A stretch of 64,000 nt of DNA from Variovorax sp. CAN15 (GTDB taxonomy: Bacteria; Pseudomonadota; Gammaproteobacteria; Burkholderiales; Burkholderiaceae_C): positions 1-64,000 of the forward strand of contig NZ_JASMRZ010000025.1 of assembly GCF_030462475.1 (NCBI RefSeq), written 5' to 3'. Positions 11,681-21,498 of the stretch are shown piece by piece. The position numbers and the translations under genes are program-made. The notes under the pieces were generated by a model, which saw nothing but the letters and a program-made list of their open reading frames with translations, searched no databases and was not told the DNA's origin. Each line of letters starts with the position of its first letter. Positions within the stretch are counted from its first letter, which is position 1.

Positions 11681-12517
11681 TCAGTCCCCGCCACCTCCGC
11701 CGCAGCCGCCTCCACATCCGCCGCCGCCATCGGACGAGCCTCCATCACCGGAGCCGCCATCGCCGCCGCTGCTCGACGACTCGCTCCCGCCGAAGCCGCC
11801 GGCATCGCCCGAACTGCCGCCGTCCGACGATGAATCGCCGAAGCTGGTGCCGCAGTGGGCATCCGAGCCGATATGCCGCTCGACCGCCCGGCAGTCGGGT
11901 ATGTAGTGAAAGCCGCCCTCGATCGAGAACTTGATGTCCAGCGCGAACAGCAGCGGCAGCCGCGCGGGCTTGCGCGGATCGATACTCTCTTCCTTGCAGG
12001 CCCAGTACCAGGTGCGGCGCAGGCCGTCGTTGCGCTTGGCGTCCCTGCCAAGCACCTCGGCCGGGCTGTGGTGCAGCATGCCGCCGAAGGCCGCCTTGCA
12101 CCAGTTCTGGTAGCCCTGCGTGTGCAGGATGAACTCGTGCCAGGCCGTGTCGACCACCTTCGAGGGCATGGCCACGAACTTGCGGTCGCTGCGCAGGTGC
12201 GCCATGAAGAACTGGCGCAAGCCGCGCAGCACCAGCTCGGCGTCGCGCCGGCTGAGCTGCGGATGCGCCTGGCACAGCTTGCCGACCAGGAAGGGCGGCA
12301 GCCGTGCCTCGCGGATGAACTGGCGCCGCAGACTGGTTTCGAGGAACTTGAGCACCGCCGCGAACAGCAGCGCCACCACGATCACCGCCACCATCGAGCC
12401 CCAGCGGCGCGTTCCGAGAACGAGCGCAAGCAGCGCGACCACGGGCACTGCACGGCGGGCCCACACCAGGGCGCCGATGCGGCGGCGGAAATTCAGGTGC
12501 AGGAAGTCGAGATCCAT
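11681..12517 (-). CDS. Membrane-anchored protein of the glycine-rich-domain (GRDP-like) family
   Basis: A 278-residue protein with a basic N-terminus and two hydrophobic segments (about 23-37 and 42-60). A central domain carries SKVVDTAWHEFILHTQGYQNWC and LHHSP, a His/Cys pattern of the GRDP-like (DUF1399-type) family. The last roughly 55 residues are almost only Gly, Ser, Asp and Cys, ending in CGGGCGGGGGD. The conserved His and Cys residues suggest metal binding, but no activity is known. It begins four bases after the murB stop and is probably cotranscribed. Confidence 0.75.
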   Translation of the reverse strand: MDLDFLHLNFRRRIGALVWARRAVPVVALLALVLGTRRWGSMVAVIVVALLFAAVLKFLETSLRRQFIREARLPPFLVGKLCQAHPQLSRRDAELVLRGLRQFFMAHLRSDRKFVAMPSKVVDTAWHEFILHTQGYQNWCKAAFGGMLHHSPAEVLGRDAKRNDGLRRTWYWACKEESIDPRKPARLPLLFALDIKFSIEGGFHYIPDCRAVERHIGSDAHCGTSFGDSSSDGGSSGDAGGFGGSESSSSGGDGGSGDGGSSDGGGGCGGGCGGGGGD

Positions 12518-12521
12518 GCCG

Positions 12522-13574
12522 TCAGACCACCACCGGCTCCGGCTCCAGCCGGATGCCGAAGCGCTCGTACACGCTGGTCTGGATAGCCTTGGCGAGGGTC
12601 ATCACCTCGCCGCCGGTCACAGGGTTCTCGCGGCCGCCGCGATTGACCAGCACCAGCGCCTGCCGCTCGTAGACGCCGGCATTGCCCACCGACTTGCCCT
12701 TCCAGCCGCAGGCGTCGATGAGCCAGCCGGCCGCCAGCTTGATGCTGCCGTCGTCCATCGGGTAGTGAACGATCTTCGGGTCGCGCGCGATGATGTCTGC
12801 GCACTGCTCGGGCGTGACCGTCGGGTTCTTGAAGAAGCTGCCGGCGTTGCCCAGCACGCGCCAGTCGGGCAGCTTGGCGCGGCGGATGGCGCAGATCCAG
12901 TCGAAGATGTCCTGGGCGCTCGGCGTGAAGTTGGAGGTTTCCTCCATCTTGCGCTCGAGGTCGAGATAGCCGGCCACCGGTTTCCATGGCTTGGGCAACC
13001 GAAAGCGCACCCGGGTGATCACCGCCCTGCCCGCCAGGCCGAAGTCGCTCGGGCTGCTGCGCGCATGCTTGAAGACCGAATCGCGATAGCCGAAGGCGCA
13101 CTGAGCCGCGTCGAGGCTGAAGCTGCGGCCGGTTTCCCAGTCGAAGGCGTCCAGCGAATCGAAGCGGTCCTGCAGTTCGACGCCGTAGGCGCCGATGTTC
13201 TGCACCGGCGCGCCACCCACCGTACCCGGTATGAGCGCCAGGTTTTCCAACCCGGGATAGCCGTTGCGCACCATCCACTCGACGGCATCGTGCCAGGTCT
13301 CACCGGCACCGGCTTCCACGATCCATGCGCGGGACGTTTCTTCCAGCAGCCGCAGACCCTTGATTTCGACCTTCAGCACCAGCGATTTCACGTCGCCCGT
13401 CAGCACGATGTTGCTGCCGCCGCCCAGCACGAAACGGGGCGCGTCGCGCCATGCCGGATCGTCGCGCAGCGCGGCCAGATCGGCCTCGCCGGCAATGCGC
13501 GCCAGGTGCTGCGCGCGCGCGACGATGCCGAAGCTGTTGTAGGGCTGCAGCGGGACGTTGGACTCCACGATCAT
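12522..13574 (-). CDS. murB: UDP-N-acetylenolpyruvoylglucosamine reductase
   Basis: An NADPH- and FAD-dependent cytoplasmic enzyme that makes UDP-N-acetylmuramate for peptidoglycan. It has 350 residues and is the longer type I (E. coli-like) form. The FAD-binding part begins [12 protein letters not shown] and includes [13 protein letters not shown]. The catalytic Ser is in [12 protein letters not shown] near residue 245. A C-terminal Glu ([10 protein letters not shown]) ends the active site. Its 5' end is divergent from yajQ, 47 bases away. Confidence 0.96.
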   Translation of the reverse strand: MIVESNVPLQPYNSFGIVARAQHLARIAGEADLAALRDDPAWRDAPRFVLGGGSNIVLTGDVKSLVLKVEIKGLRLLEETSRAWIVEAGAGETWHDAVEWMVRNGYPGLENLALIPGTVGGAPVQNIGAYGVELQDRFDSLDAFDWETGRSFSLDAAQCAFGYRDSVFKHARSSPSDFGLAGRAVITRVRFRLPKPWKPVAGYLDLERKMEETSNFTPSAQDIFDWICAIRRAKLPDWRVLGNAGSFFKNPTVTPEQCADIIARDPKIVHYPMDDGSIKLAAGWLIDACGWKGKSVGNAGVYERQALVLVNRGGRENPVTGGEVMTLAKAIQTSVYERFGIRLEPEPVVV

Positions 13575-13621
13575 GGGAGAATTGTCGCATCTGCACCCGT
13601 GAAGAATTCAGGAGAGAGTCC

Positions 13622-14107
13622 ATGCCGTCCTTCGATACCGTCTGCGAACCCAACCTTCCCGAGGTGAAGAACGCAGTCGAGAACACCGCCAAGGAAATCG
13701 CCACGCGCTTCGATTTCAAGGGCACGGCCGCCGCCGTCGAGCTCAAGGACAAGGAAATCACCATGATCGGCGACGCCGAGTTCCAGCTCGTGCAAGTCGA
13801 AGACATCCTTCGCAACAAGCTCACCAAGCGCAGCGTCGACGTGCGCTTCCTCGACAAGGGCGACGTCCAGAAAATGGGCGGCGACAAGGTCAAGCAGGTC
13901 ATCAAGATCAAGAACGGCATCGAGAGCGAGCAGGCCAAGAAGATCACCCGCATCGTCAAGGACAGCAAGCTCAAGGTCCAGGCCGCGATCCAGGGCGATG
14001 CTGTGCGCATCACCGGCGCCAAGCGCGACGACCTGCAGGCGGCCATGGCACTGATCAAGAAGGACGTGCCGGACATGCCGCTCACTTTCAACAACTTTCG
14101 CGACTGA
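13622..14107 (+). CDS. yajQ: YajQ family nucleotide-binding protein
   Basis: A 161-residue protein with two ferredoxin-like halves, the family's usual length. It starts [20 protein letters not shown] after an AGGAGAG ribosome site. Landmarks are [28 protein letters not shown] and the C-terminal [10 protein letters not shown]. Members bind nucleotides, and some bind cyclic-di-GMP and act in gene regulation; the role here is not shown by sequence. It is divergent from murB. Confidence 0.95.
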   Translation: MPSFDTVCEPNLPEVKNAVENTAKEIATRFDFKGTAAAVELKDKEITMIGDAEFQLVQVEDILRNKLTKRSVDVRFLDKGDVQKMGGDKVKQVIKIKNGIESEQAKKITRIVKDSKLKVQAAIQGDAVRITGAKRDDLQAAMALIKKDVPDMPLTFNNFRD

Positions 14108-14123
14108 GCGGACACCGCCCCCC

Positions 14124-14768
14124 ATGAAAGCCCTCGTCGTCGCAGCGCAGTTCCTGGCTGCCGCCGCCGTGGCGCACGCGGCCGGCTCGGTCACGCTGAC
14201 CGGCAGCATCGGCAGCCGCGCGATCCTGATCGTCAACGGCAATCCGCCCAAGACCGTGGCGGTCGGCGAGAGCTACCAGGGTGTGAAGCTGATCTCGCTG
14301 CAGGCCGAGCAGGCCGTGGTCGAGCTGGAGGGCAAGCGCGTCAGCCTGCGCATGGACACGCCGGTGAGCATCGGCGGCGGAGGTGGTGGCGGAGGCGGCG
14401 GCAGCCGCATCGTGCTGCCGGCCGACAGCCGCGGGCACTTCATGACGCAGGGCGCCATCAACGGCCGGCCGGTCACCTTCATGCTCGACACGGGAGCGAC
14501 GACCATCGCGCTGTCGGCCGACGACGCCCAGCGCATCGGCCTGGACTACAGCAAAGGCCAGCGCGTACTGATGAACACCGCCAACGGCACCGCCACCGGC
14601 TACAGGCTGCGCCTTCAGTCGGTGCGCGTGGGCGACGTGGAGGTGTACGACATCGACGCCATCGTCTCGCCGCAAGCCATGCCCTACGTACTGCTGGGCA
14701 ACAGCTTCATCACCCGTTTCTCGATGCGCCGCGACGCGGACCAGATGGTCCTGGAGAAGCGGTACTGA
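14124..14768 (+). CDS. Periplasmic retropepsin-like (clan AA) aspartic protease
   Basis: A 214-residue protein with a signal peptide (MKALVVAAQFLAAAAVAHA). An N-terminal domain (about 22-76) resembles the small beta domains of GspC/PilP-like proteins (SRAILIVNG...PKTVAVGESY). A tract of ten glycines at about residues 84-93 follows. The C-terminal domain carries the aspartic protease motif FMLDTGATTIALS and the second hydrophobic motif YVLLGNSFITRF. It matches the bacterial TIGR02281-type retropepsin family. These act as homodimers; the substrate is unknown. It lies 16 bases after yajQ, so cotranscription is likely. Confidence 0.85.
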   Translation: MKALVVAAQFLAAAAVAHAAGSVTLTGSIGSRAILIVNGNPPKTVAVGESYQGVKLISLQAEQAVVELEGKRVSLRMDTPVSIGGGGGGGGGGSRIVLPADSRGHFMTQGAINGRPVTFMLDTGATTIALSADDAQRIGLDYSKGQRVLMNTANGTATGYRLRLQSVRVGDVEVYDIDAIVSPQAMPYVLLGNSFITRFSMRRDADQMVLEKRY

Positions 14769-14770
14769 TT

Positions 14771-14831
14771 GGCTCGCCCCCAGGCCGGGCGCACTGCGTG
14801 CGCTTCGCCAGCCCCCTACCGGGGGCGAGCC
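14771..14831. repeat. Dispersed intergenic repeat, copy B, acting as a convergent terminator
   Basis: A perfect 11-bp inverted repeat (14771-14781 with 14821-14831) encloses a second hairpin (CCCCCTACCGGGGG overlapping the right arm) and GCGCACTGCGTGCGC. The same elements occur in copy A at 10112-10185. It lies between the convergent protease and RidA genes. Confidence 0.6.
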
Positions 14832-14895
14832 GGCCGCTTCGGGCGGCCGTGCGCGGCGGCCCTCGCGAAAGAATCCTGAACGTTCAGCCCCAGGC

Positions 14896-15249
14896 TCAAG
14901 CCTGAGCTGCGGTCACCACGATCTCGATCTTGTAGGCCGTGTTGGCCATCTTGGCCTGCACGGTGGCGCGCGGCGGCGTGTTGCCGGCCGGGATCCAGGC
15001 ATCCCACACCTCGTTCATGGCGGTGATGTCGTTGATGTCGGCCAGGAAAATCTGCGTCATGAGAATGCGCGACTTGTCGCTGCCGGCCTCGGCCAGCAGG
15101 CGGTCGACCATGCCGAGCACCTGCGTGGTCTGGCCGCGGATGTCCTGCGTGGTGTCGTCGGGCACCTGGCCCGCGAGGTAGATGGTGCCGTTGTGCACTG
15201 CCGTCTCCGACAGACGCGGACCGACGTGGTAGCGGGTAATGGAAGCCAT
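14896..15249 (-). CDS. RidA/YjgF-family protein
   Basis: A 117-residue chorismate-mutase-like trimer subunit of the Rid family, whose members hydrolyse reactive enamines or imines. The Arg expected for deaminases is in PPRATVQAKM, and the Gly-rich part YLAGQVPDD matches the fold. The sequence is nearer to the broader Rid2-7/YjgH-like groups than to RidA itself, so the substrate is left open. It is followed upstream by plsY on the same strand, 27 bases away. Confidence 0.88.
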   Translation of the reverse strand: MASITRYHVGPRLSETAVHNGTIYLAGQVPDDTTQDIRGQTTQVLGMVDRLLAEAGSDKSRILMTQIFLADINDITAMNEVWDAWIPAGNTPPRATVQAKMANTAYKIEIVVTAAQA

Positions 15250-15276
15250 GGATCGTGTTCCTTCTCGTGTTCGGTT

Positions 15277-15915
15277 TCAGGTGGTCTTCTTCTTGGAGCC
15301 GAGCTTCGACTCCGTGCCGGCCGCGAGCCGGCGGATGTTCTCGCGGTGCCGCCAGATCAGCAGCAGGCTCATGACGATGATCGCGACCAGCGCGGTGCGG
15401 TCCAGCGGCCAGGCGATGCCGCCGCCGATCAGGTAGTAGGCCGGCGCGAAGAAGGCGGCCACCAGCGACGACAGAGACGAGTAACGGAAGAAGACGGCAA
15501 TGATCAGCCAGGTGGCGCCGGTGGCCAGCCCCAGCCATGGCGCGATGCCCACCAGCACGCCTGCGGCCGTGGCCACGCCCTTGCCGCCCTGGAAGCCGAA
15601 GAACACCGGGTACAGGTGGCCGAGGAACGCGGCCACGCCGGCCACGGCTGCAACGCCCTCCCCCAGCCCCCACCGCGCGCCGAACTGATGGATCAGAAAC
15701 ACCGGCACCCAGCCCTTGAGCGCGTCGAGCAGCAGCGTGGCGAGCGCCGCGCCCTTGTTGCCCGAGCGCAGTACGTTGGTGGCGCCGGGGTTCTTGCTGC
15801 CGTAGCTGCGCGGATCGGCCATGCCGAGCGCCTTGCTGACGATGACCGCGAAGGAAAGCGAGCCGATCAGGTACGACGCCACGATGGCAATGATGGAAGG
15901 CAAGGTGAAGCTCAA
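15277..15915 (-). CDS. plsY: Acyl-phosphate:glycerol-3-phosphate acyltransferase
   Basis: An inner-membrane enzyme that moves an acyl group from acyl phosphate to glycerol-3-phosphate in phospholipid synthesis. It has 212 residues and about five hydrophobic segments. The three conserved cytoplasmic motifs are visible: SYLIGSLSFAVIVSK, the RSYGSKNPGATNVLR loop, and FGFQGGKGVATAAG. It starts MSFTLPSIIAIV. It is upstream of the RidA-family gene and probably in the same unit. Confidence 0.96.
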   Translation of the reverse strand: MSFTLPSIIAIVASYLIGSLSFAVIVSKALGMADPRSYGSKNPGATNVLRSGNKGAALATLLLDALKGWVPVFLIHQFGARWGLGEGVAAVAGVAAFLGHLYPVFFGFQGGKGVATAAGVLVGIAPWLGLATGATWLIIAVFFRYSSLSSLVAAFFAPAYYLIGGGIAWPLDRTALVAIIVMSLLLIWRHRENIRRLAAGTESKLGSKKKTT

Positions 15916-16012
15916 GACGGCACTCCGCGGGGGATGGTTGTTGTTCTGTTCGGCGACGATCGCCTGAGGCAGCGATTGAAATCGGAAGACAGTGACGTCG
16001 CCATGGCGGCGG

Positions 16013-16507
16013 CTATTCTGCCAGCGCGCATTGCACGGGCTTCGCGCCCAGCAGCGCCACGCACACCTGCGGATCGATGCCGATCAGGTAGCCGCGCCGC
16101 CCGCCGTTGAGCACGATGCGCGGCAGCTCCAGGATGCTCGACTCCACGTACACCGGCATCTCGCGCCGCGTGCCAAAGGGCGAGGTGCCGCCCACCATGT
16201 AGCCGCTGTGCCGCTGCGCCACCTCGGGTTTGCAGGGCTCGACCGACTTGGCGCCGATCTGCCGCGCGAGATTCTTGGTCGACACCGTGCGGTTGCCGTG
16301 CATCAGCACGATCAGCGGCCTGGCGTCCTGGTCCTGCATCACCAGCGTCTTGATGACGGTGAACGGGTCCAGCCCCAGCATCTCGGCACCGCGCTGCGCG
16401 CCGCCGTGCTCGACGTATTCGTAGGGGTGCTCGGTGAAGACGATCTTGTGCGCGCGCAGCAGTTGCGTGGCGGGTGTCTCGGAGGTGTGGGTGTTCTTCT
16501 TGGCCAT
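16013..16507 (-). CDS. ybaK: Cys-tRNA(Pro)/tRNA deacylase, YbaK type
   Basis: A 164-residue trans-editing protein of the YbaK/EbsC family. It hydrolyses Cys-tRNA(Pro) formed by mistake by prolyl-tRNA synthetase. Landmarks are FTEHPYEYVEHGGAQRGAEMLG, the essential Lys region TVSTKNLARQ, and the glycine signature GYMVGGTSPFGTRREMPVYVE. Length and motifs are complete. It lies about 98 bases beyond plsY with no clear shared signal. Confidence 0.94.
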   Translation of the reverse strand: MAKKNTHTSETPATQLLRAHKIVFTEHPYEYVEHGGAQRGAEMLGLDPFTVIKTLVMQDQDARPLIVLMHGNRTVSTKNLARQIGAKSVEPCKPEVAQRHSGYMVGGTSPFGTRREMPVYVESSILELPRIVLNGGRRGYLIGIDPQVCVALLGAKPVQCALAE

Positions 16508-16598
16508 CTGGGTGGCAATTTCGGATTCAGGATCACTTCAGAAAACCTGGTGCACCGCAGCAAGAATCTGCCGCACCACATCGAATTCCGGTCGAGCC

Positions 16599-17207
16599 AT
16601 GCAGCATACGCCAGCCCCGGCGGACGCGATTCCGTTCCATCCGCCGCGCCGCCGCGCCCTCATGGCGCTCGTGCTGGCGGTCGCGGCAATGCACGCGGCG
16701 GTGCTCTGGCTTCTGGTGATCGCCACGAAGCCCCATGGGGCCATTGCCGGTGCGGCGAAACGCATCGCCGTGCAGATGGTGAGAGCGGAGCCTCCCGCAA
16801 AAGTGGATCCGGCGCCACGCAAAGAGGCAGCATCGCCGCCGCGCCCGGCCGTCGGGCGCCCGCCTCAATCCGCTCGCACCAGATCGATCGCCGCGCCCGA
16901 AGCCCCCGCCGCCACCGCTGCGTCATCGCAAGCCGCGAGCGATGCACCCGCGCCGCCACTGATCCTCCATTCGGAAAGCACCCGCCGCGCCCTGCGCGAC
17001 ATCGGGCGCGAACGCTCCTTCGCCGATCGAGCCGGTCAGGACATCAACGGCAATTCGCGCTCCGCCTTCGATTCGCGCCTGAGCTCAGGCGTCGCAAACG
17101 CCGCTCACGGCGATTGCAGGAAGGGCGAATTCAAGGGCGGCGGCATGGGCCTGCTGAGCCTGCCCGCGCTCGCCCTGGCGGCCGCGAACGGCGAGTGCGC
17201 GCGCTGA
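16599..17207 (+). CDS. Membrane-anchored Pro/Ala-rich hypothetical protein
   Basis: A 202-residue protein starting MQHTPAPADAIPFHPPRRRAL. One hydrophobic segment follows (MALVLAVAAMHAAVLWLLVIAT, about 22-43), then an Ala/Pro-rich region (about 60-125), as in TonB- or energy-transducer-like proteins. The short C-terminal domain with Gly residues (FKGGGMGLLSLPALALAA) has no recognised TonB box-binding motif. The function is unknown. The gene ends five bases before the convergent Tas-like gene. Confidence 0.7.
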   Translation: MQHTPAPADAIPFHPPRRRALMALVLAVAAMHAAVLWLLVIATKPHGAIAGAAKRIAVQMVRAEPPAKVDPAPRKEAASPPRPAVGRPPQSARTRSIAAPEAPAATAASSQAASDAPAPPLILHSESTRRALRDIGRERSFADRAGQDINGNSRSAFDSRLSSGVANAAHGDCRKGEFKGGGMGLLSLPALALAAANGECAR

Positions 17208-17211
17208 TGAA

Positions 17212-18273
17212 TCAGGCAGCCGGATCGCGGATTTCCCAGCGGATCTTGTCGATCTCCGCCAGCACTTCCGGCGACAGCGTGGTGCCGTACGCGTCCAGGT
17301 CTTCTTCCAGCTGCGCCAGCGAGGTCACGCCGATGATCGTGCTCGCCACCTGCCACTTCGTGTAGCAGAAGGCCAGCGCCAGTTGCGTGGGCGTCAGGCC
17401 GTTGTCGCGGGCGAGCTGGTTGTAGCGCCTGGCGGCGCGCAGCGAATCGGGGCGGCCCCAGCGCTGCTTGCGCACCGATTCGTAGCTCGAGATGCGCGCC
17501 CCCTTGGGCGCATCGGGCCCTTCGATGCCGCTCTGGTCGTACTTGCCGGTCAGCAGGCCGAAGGCCAGCGGCGAGTACGCCAGCAGCGACACGCCCAGCC
17601 GGTGCATGGTTTCATCGAGACCGTTCTCGTAGCCGCGGCTGATGAGGCTGTACACGTTCTGCACCGTCGCCACGCGCGGCAGGCCATGCTGTTCGGCGAG
17701 CCGCACGAACTCGTGCACGCCGTAGGGCGTTTCGTTCGACAGGCCGATGGCGCGCACCTTGCCCGCCTTCACCAGCTTGCCCAGCGCTTCGAGCTGCTCG
17801 TGGATGGAGGTCTTCGAGGTTTCCTTGGCCGGGTCGTAGTAGATGTTGCCGAAGAGCGGCACGTGGCGCTCGGGCCAGTGGATCTGGTAGAGGTCGATGA
17901 CGTCGGTGCGCAGCCGCTTCAGGCTGGCATTGCACGAGGCCTCGATGTCGGCGGCCGTCATGCCGCTGCCTTCGCGCACCCAGGGCATGCCGCGCGAGGG
18001 GCCGGCCACCTTGGTCGCGACCACCAGCTTCTGGCGCGCGCCGGGGTTGGCGGCAAACCAGTTGCCGATGATGGTCTCGGTGAGGGAGTAGGTTTCTTTG
18101 CGCGTGGGCACCGAGTACATCTCGGCGGTGTCGATGAAGTCGACGCCCCGCTCCAGCGAGCGGCTCAGGATGGCATGGGAGGTGGGTTCGTCGACCTGCT
18201 CGCCGAAGGTCATCGTGCCGAGGCAGATCGGGGTGACGCGCAGGTCGCTCTGACCGAGTTGGATCTTTTTCAT
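17212..18273 (-). CDS. Aldo/keto reductase, Tas (YgdS) type
   Basis: A 353-residue NADP(H)-dependent oxidoreductase with the TIM-barrel fold, nearest to E. coli Tas. The catalytic tetrad is visible: Asp in FIDTAEMY, Tyr in the same motif, Lys in VVATKVAG and His in IDLYQIHWPERH. The cofactor-binding end has VASTIIGVTSLAQLEEDLDAY. The start is placed at MKKIQLGQSDLRV (18273); the in-frame extension upstream is Arg/Gly-rich and unrelated. The physiological substrate is unknown. Confidence 0.9.
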   Translation of the reverse strand: MKKIQLGQSDLRVTPICLGTMTFGEQVDEPTSHAILSRSLERGVDFIDTAEMYSVPTRKETYSLTETIIGNWFAANPGARQKLVVATKVAGPSRGMPWVREGSGMTAADIEASCNASLKRLRTDVIDLYQIHWPERHVPLFGNIYYDPAKETSKTSIHEQLEALGKLVKAGKVRAIGLSNETPYGVHEFVRLAEQHGLPRVATVQNVYSLISRGYENGLDETMHRLGVSLLAYSPLAFGLLTGKYDQSGIEGPDAPKGARISSYESVRKQRWGRPDSLRAARRYNQLARDNGLTPTQLALAFCYTKWQVASTIIGVTSLAQLEEDLDAYGTTLSPEVLAEIDKIRWEIRDPAA

Positions 18274-18404
18274 GCGCGGGATGCTACCGCCCCGTCTCGC
18301 GGCCCGCCGGCCGCCGCGCCAAAACCCGAGCGCCGCGCGGCCTGCCGGCAAGCTGTCGTGTGGCGGACTGCGTCAGTACAAAGGCCTCCTTATCATCGAC
18401 GCCC

Positions 18405-19343
18405 ATGTACCAAGCCCTCCGCCCCTCCCGCAGCGAATTCGTGCCCGTGCGCAACCTCAGCTACCACGTGCGGCTGTGGGGCCAGCCTTCCGACGAGCGT
18501 CCGCCGCTGGTGCTGGTGCACGGCTGGATGGACGTGGCGGCGTCGTGGCAGTTCGTGGTCGACGCGATGGAGGAAGACCGCTTCATCATCGCCCCCGACT
18601 GGCGCGGCTTCGGCCTCACCGACGGCGGCGGCGTCGACAACTACTGGCTCGCCGACTACCTGGCGGACCTCGAATGGCTGCTGGACCACTACGTCGGCGA
18701 AGGCCTGGATGGAGAAGGCAGCCGGCAGATCGACCTCGTCGGCCACAGCATGGGCGGCAACGTCGCCATGCACTACGCCGGCGTGCGGCCGCACCGCATC
18801 CGGCGCCTGATCAACCTCGAAGGCTTCGGCATGCCCGCGCGCAAGCCCGATGAAGCGCCAGCGCGCTACGGCCAGTGGATCGACGAGCTCAAGCGCCTGC
18901 ACCGCGGCGAAATGGCGCTGGCCGGCTACTCGGCCGTGGACGGCGTGGCCCGCCGCCTCATGAAGACCAACCCGCGCCTAACGCCCGACAAGGCCGCCTG
19001 GCTCGCCAGCCACTGGTCGGTGAACCACGCGCAGCCCGACGGCAGCGAGCGCTGGCAGATCCTGGGCGACGCGGCGCACAAGATCGTCAACGCGCACATC
19101 TTCCGCGTCGACGAGACGCTGGCGCTCTATGCGCGCATCACCGCACCGCTGCTGATGGTCGAGGCCTCCGACGACAGCCTGCACGGCTGGTGGAAGAACC
19201 GCTACACGCTCGACGAGTTCCACGAGCGGCTGAAGTCGGTCGGCAACGTGCGCATCGAGCGGCTGGAGGACGCGGGGCACATGCTGCACCACGACCAGCC
19301 GCGGATCGTGGCGCGGATGATCGAGGAGTTCCTGGCGGTCTGA
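18405..19343 (+). CDS. Alpha/beta hydrolase
   Basis: A 312-residue alpha/beta-hydrolase-fold enzyme. The oxyanion part is LVLVHGWMDVAASW, the nucleophile elbow is VGHSMGGN, and the catalytic His is in LEDAGHMLHHDQP near the C-terminus. The acid is probably an Asp in VEASDDSLHG. A Tyr/Trp-rich cap lies in the middle. The pattern fits epoxide hydrolase/haloalkane dehalogenase-like esterases, but the substrate cannot be told. Its stop abuts the convergent aldo/keto reductase (end at 19344). Confidence 0.88.
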   Translation: MYQALRPSRSEFVPVRNLSYHVRLWGQPSDERPPLVLVHGWMDVAASWQFVVDAMEEDRFIIAPDWRGFGLTDGGGVDNYWLADYLADLEWLLDHYVGEGLDGEGSRQIDLVGHSMGGNVAMHYAGVRPHRIRRLINLEGFGMPARKPDEAPARYGQWIDELKRLHRGEMALAGYSAVDGVARRLMKTNPRLTPDKAAWLASHWSVNHAQPDGSERWQILGDAAHKIVNAHIFRVDETLALYARITAPLLMVEASDDSLHGWWKNRYTLDEFHERLKSVGNVRIERLEDAGHMLHHDQPRIVARMIEEFLAV

Positions 19344-20354
<1,011 letters not shown>

Positions 20355-20454
20355 CGAAGCGTTCCTTTCAGAGGGGCCGGACGCGATGGCGAGCGGCATG
20401 GCGGTAGTCTGGAAGCAAAGGCACCGTTCGATAATCCGTCCGCCCCTGCACGGG

Positions 20455-20474
20455 TTGTGCGGAAAAACGCACAA
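20455..20474. promoter_or_regulatory. Palindromic operator in the aldo/keto reductase-lysR gap
   Basis: The perfect inverted repeat TTGTGCG-N6-CGCACAA lies eight bases before the LysR start codon and about 100 bases from the divergent reductase start. It contains a T-N11-A core, the classical LysR-type binding pattern. It probably mediates autoregulation and control of the reductase. Confidence 0.65.
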
Positions 20475-20481
20475 TTGCGCC

Positions 20482-21384
20482 ATGAACGAGCCCGAGCTTT
20501 CCGACCTGGGCGCCTTCGTGGCCGTCACCCGCGCGCGCAGTTTCCGGGGCGCCGCCGCACTGCGCGGCGTGTCGCCCTCCTCGCTCAGCGAGGCCATGCG
20601 CCGGCTCGAAGCGCAGTTGGGCGTGCGCCTGCTGAACCGCACCACGCGCAGCGTCACGCCCACCGAAGCGGGCCAGCGCCTGCTCGACCGCATCTCGCCT
20701 GCGCTGGACGACATCGCCGGCGCGCTCGACACGCTCAACAGCTTTCGCGAAAGCCCCACCGGCACCCTGCGGCTCAACGTGCCGACCATCGTGGCGCAGC
20801 GCGTGCTGCCGCCGCTGGCCAGCCGCTTCCTGCGCACGCATCCGGGCATCACACTGGAGATCACGACCAACGACACCTTCATCGACGTGCTCGCGGCGGG
20901 CTTCGACGCCGGCATCCGCTACGACGAGAGCATCGCCCGCGACATGATCGCCGTGCCGCTGGGCCCACGCACGCAGCGCTTCGTGGCAGCTGCATCGCCG
21001 GACTACCTCGCCCAGCACGGCGTGCCCAGGCACCCGACCGACCTGCTGCGGCACACCTGCATCGGTCACCGCTTTCCCAGCGGCGTGCTCGCGGCCTGGG
21101 GCTTCGTGCGCAAGGGCAAGACGGTGAAGATCACGCCCAGCGGACCGCTGATCGCGTCGGCGCTCGACCTGGAGCTGCATGCCGCCGAATCGGGCCTGGG
21201 CGTGATCTACACCTTCGACGAGTACCTGCGCCCCTCCATCGACCGGGGCACGCTCGCCCCGGTCCTGGAAGACTGGTGGCAGAGCTTCTCGGGGCCCTTC
21301 CTTTACTACCCGAGCCGCACGCACATGCCGGCGCCGCTGCGGGCCTTTGTCGATTTCCTGAAGGGCGAAGGCCAGTCCGGCTGA
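20482..21384 (+). CDS. LysR-family transcriptional regulator
   Basis: A 300-residue regulator. The N-terminal winged helix-turn-helix (about 6-65) includes VAVTRARSFRGAAALRGVSPSSLSEAMRRLE in segments. The remainder is the periplasmic-binding-like effector domain (TGTLRLNVPTIVAQRVLPPLASRFL onward). It resembles the CrgA/AaeR-like group that often controls adjacent oxidoreductases. It is divergent from the aldo/keto reductase, with the palindrome at 20455-20474 between them. Confidence 0.93.
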   Translation: MNEPELSDLGAFVAVTRARSFRGAAALRGVSPSSLSEAMRRLEAQLGVRLLNRTTRSVTPTEAGQRLLDRISPALDDIAGALDTLNSFRESPTGTLRLNVPTIVAQRVLPPLASRFLRTHPGITLEITTNDTFIDVLAAGFDAGIRYDESIARDMIAVPLGPRTQRFVAAASPDYLAQHGVPRHPTDLLRHTCIGHRFPSGVLAAWGFVRKGKTVKITPSGPLIASALDLELHAAESGLGVIYTFDEYLRPSIDRGTLAPVLEDWWQSFSGPFLYYPSRTHMPAPLRAFVDFLKGEGQSG

Positions 21385-21498
21385 TGTCCGCCGGATATTT
21401 GCCCAGCGGACAACCAAGCACGCGAATCTTCGTTCGCGCAGCGCCCGCCGCGTCCTGGAGTGCCCAACTCCTTTCGCCGCCCCCCTGGAGTTGTCGTC

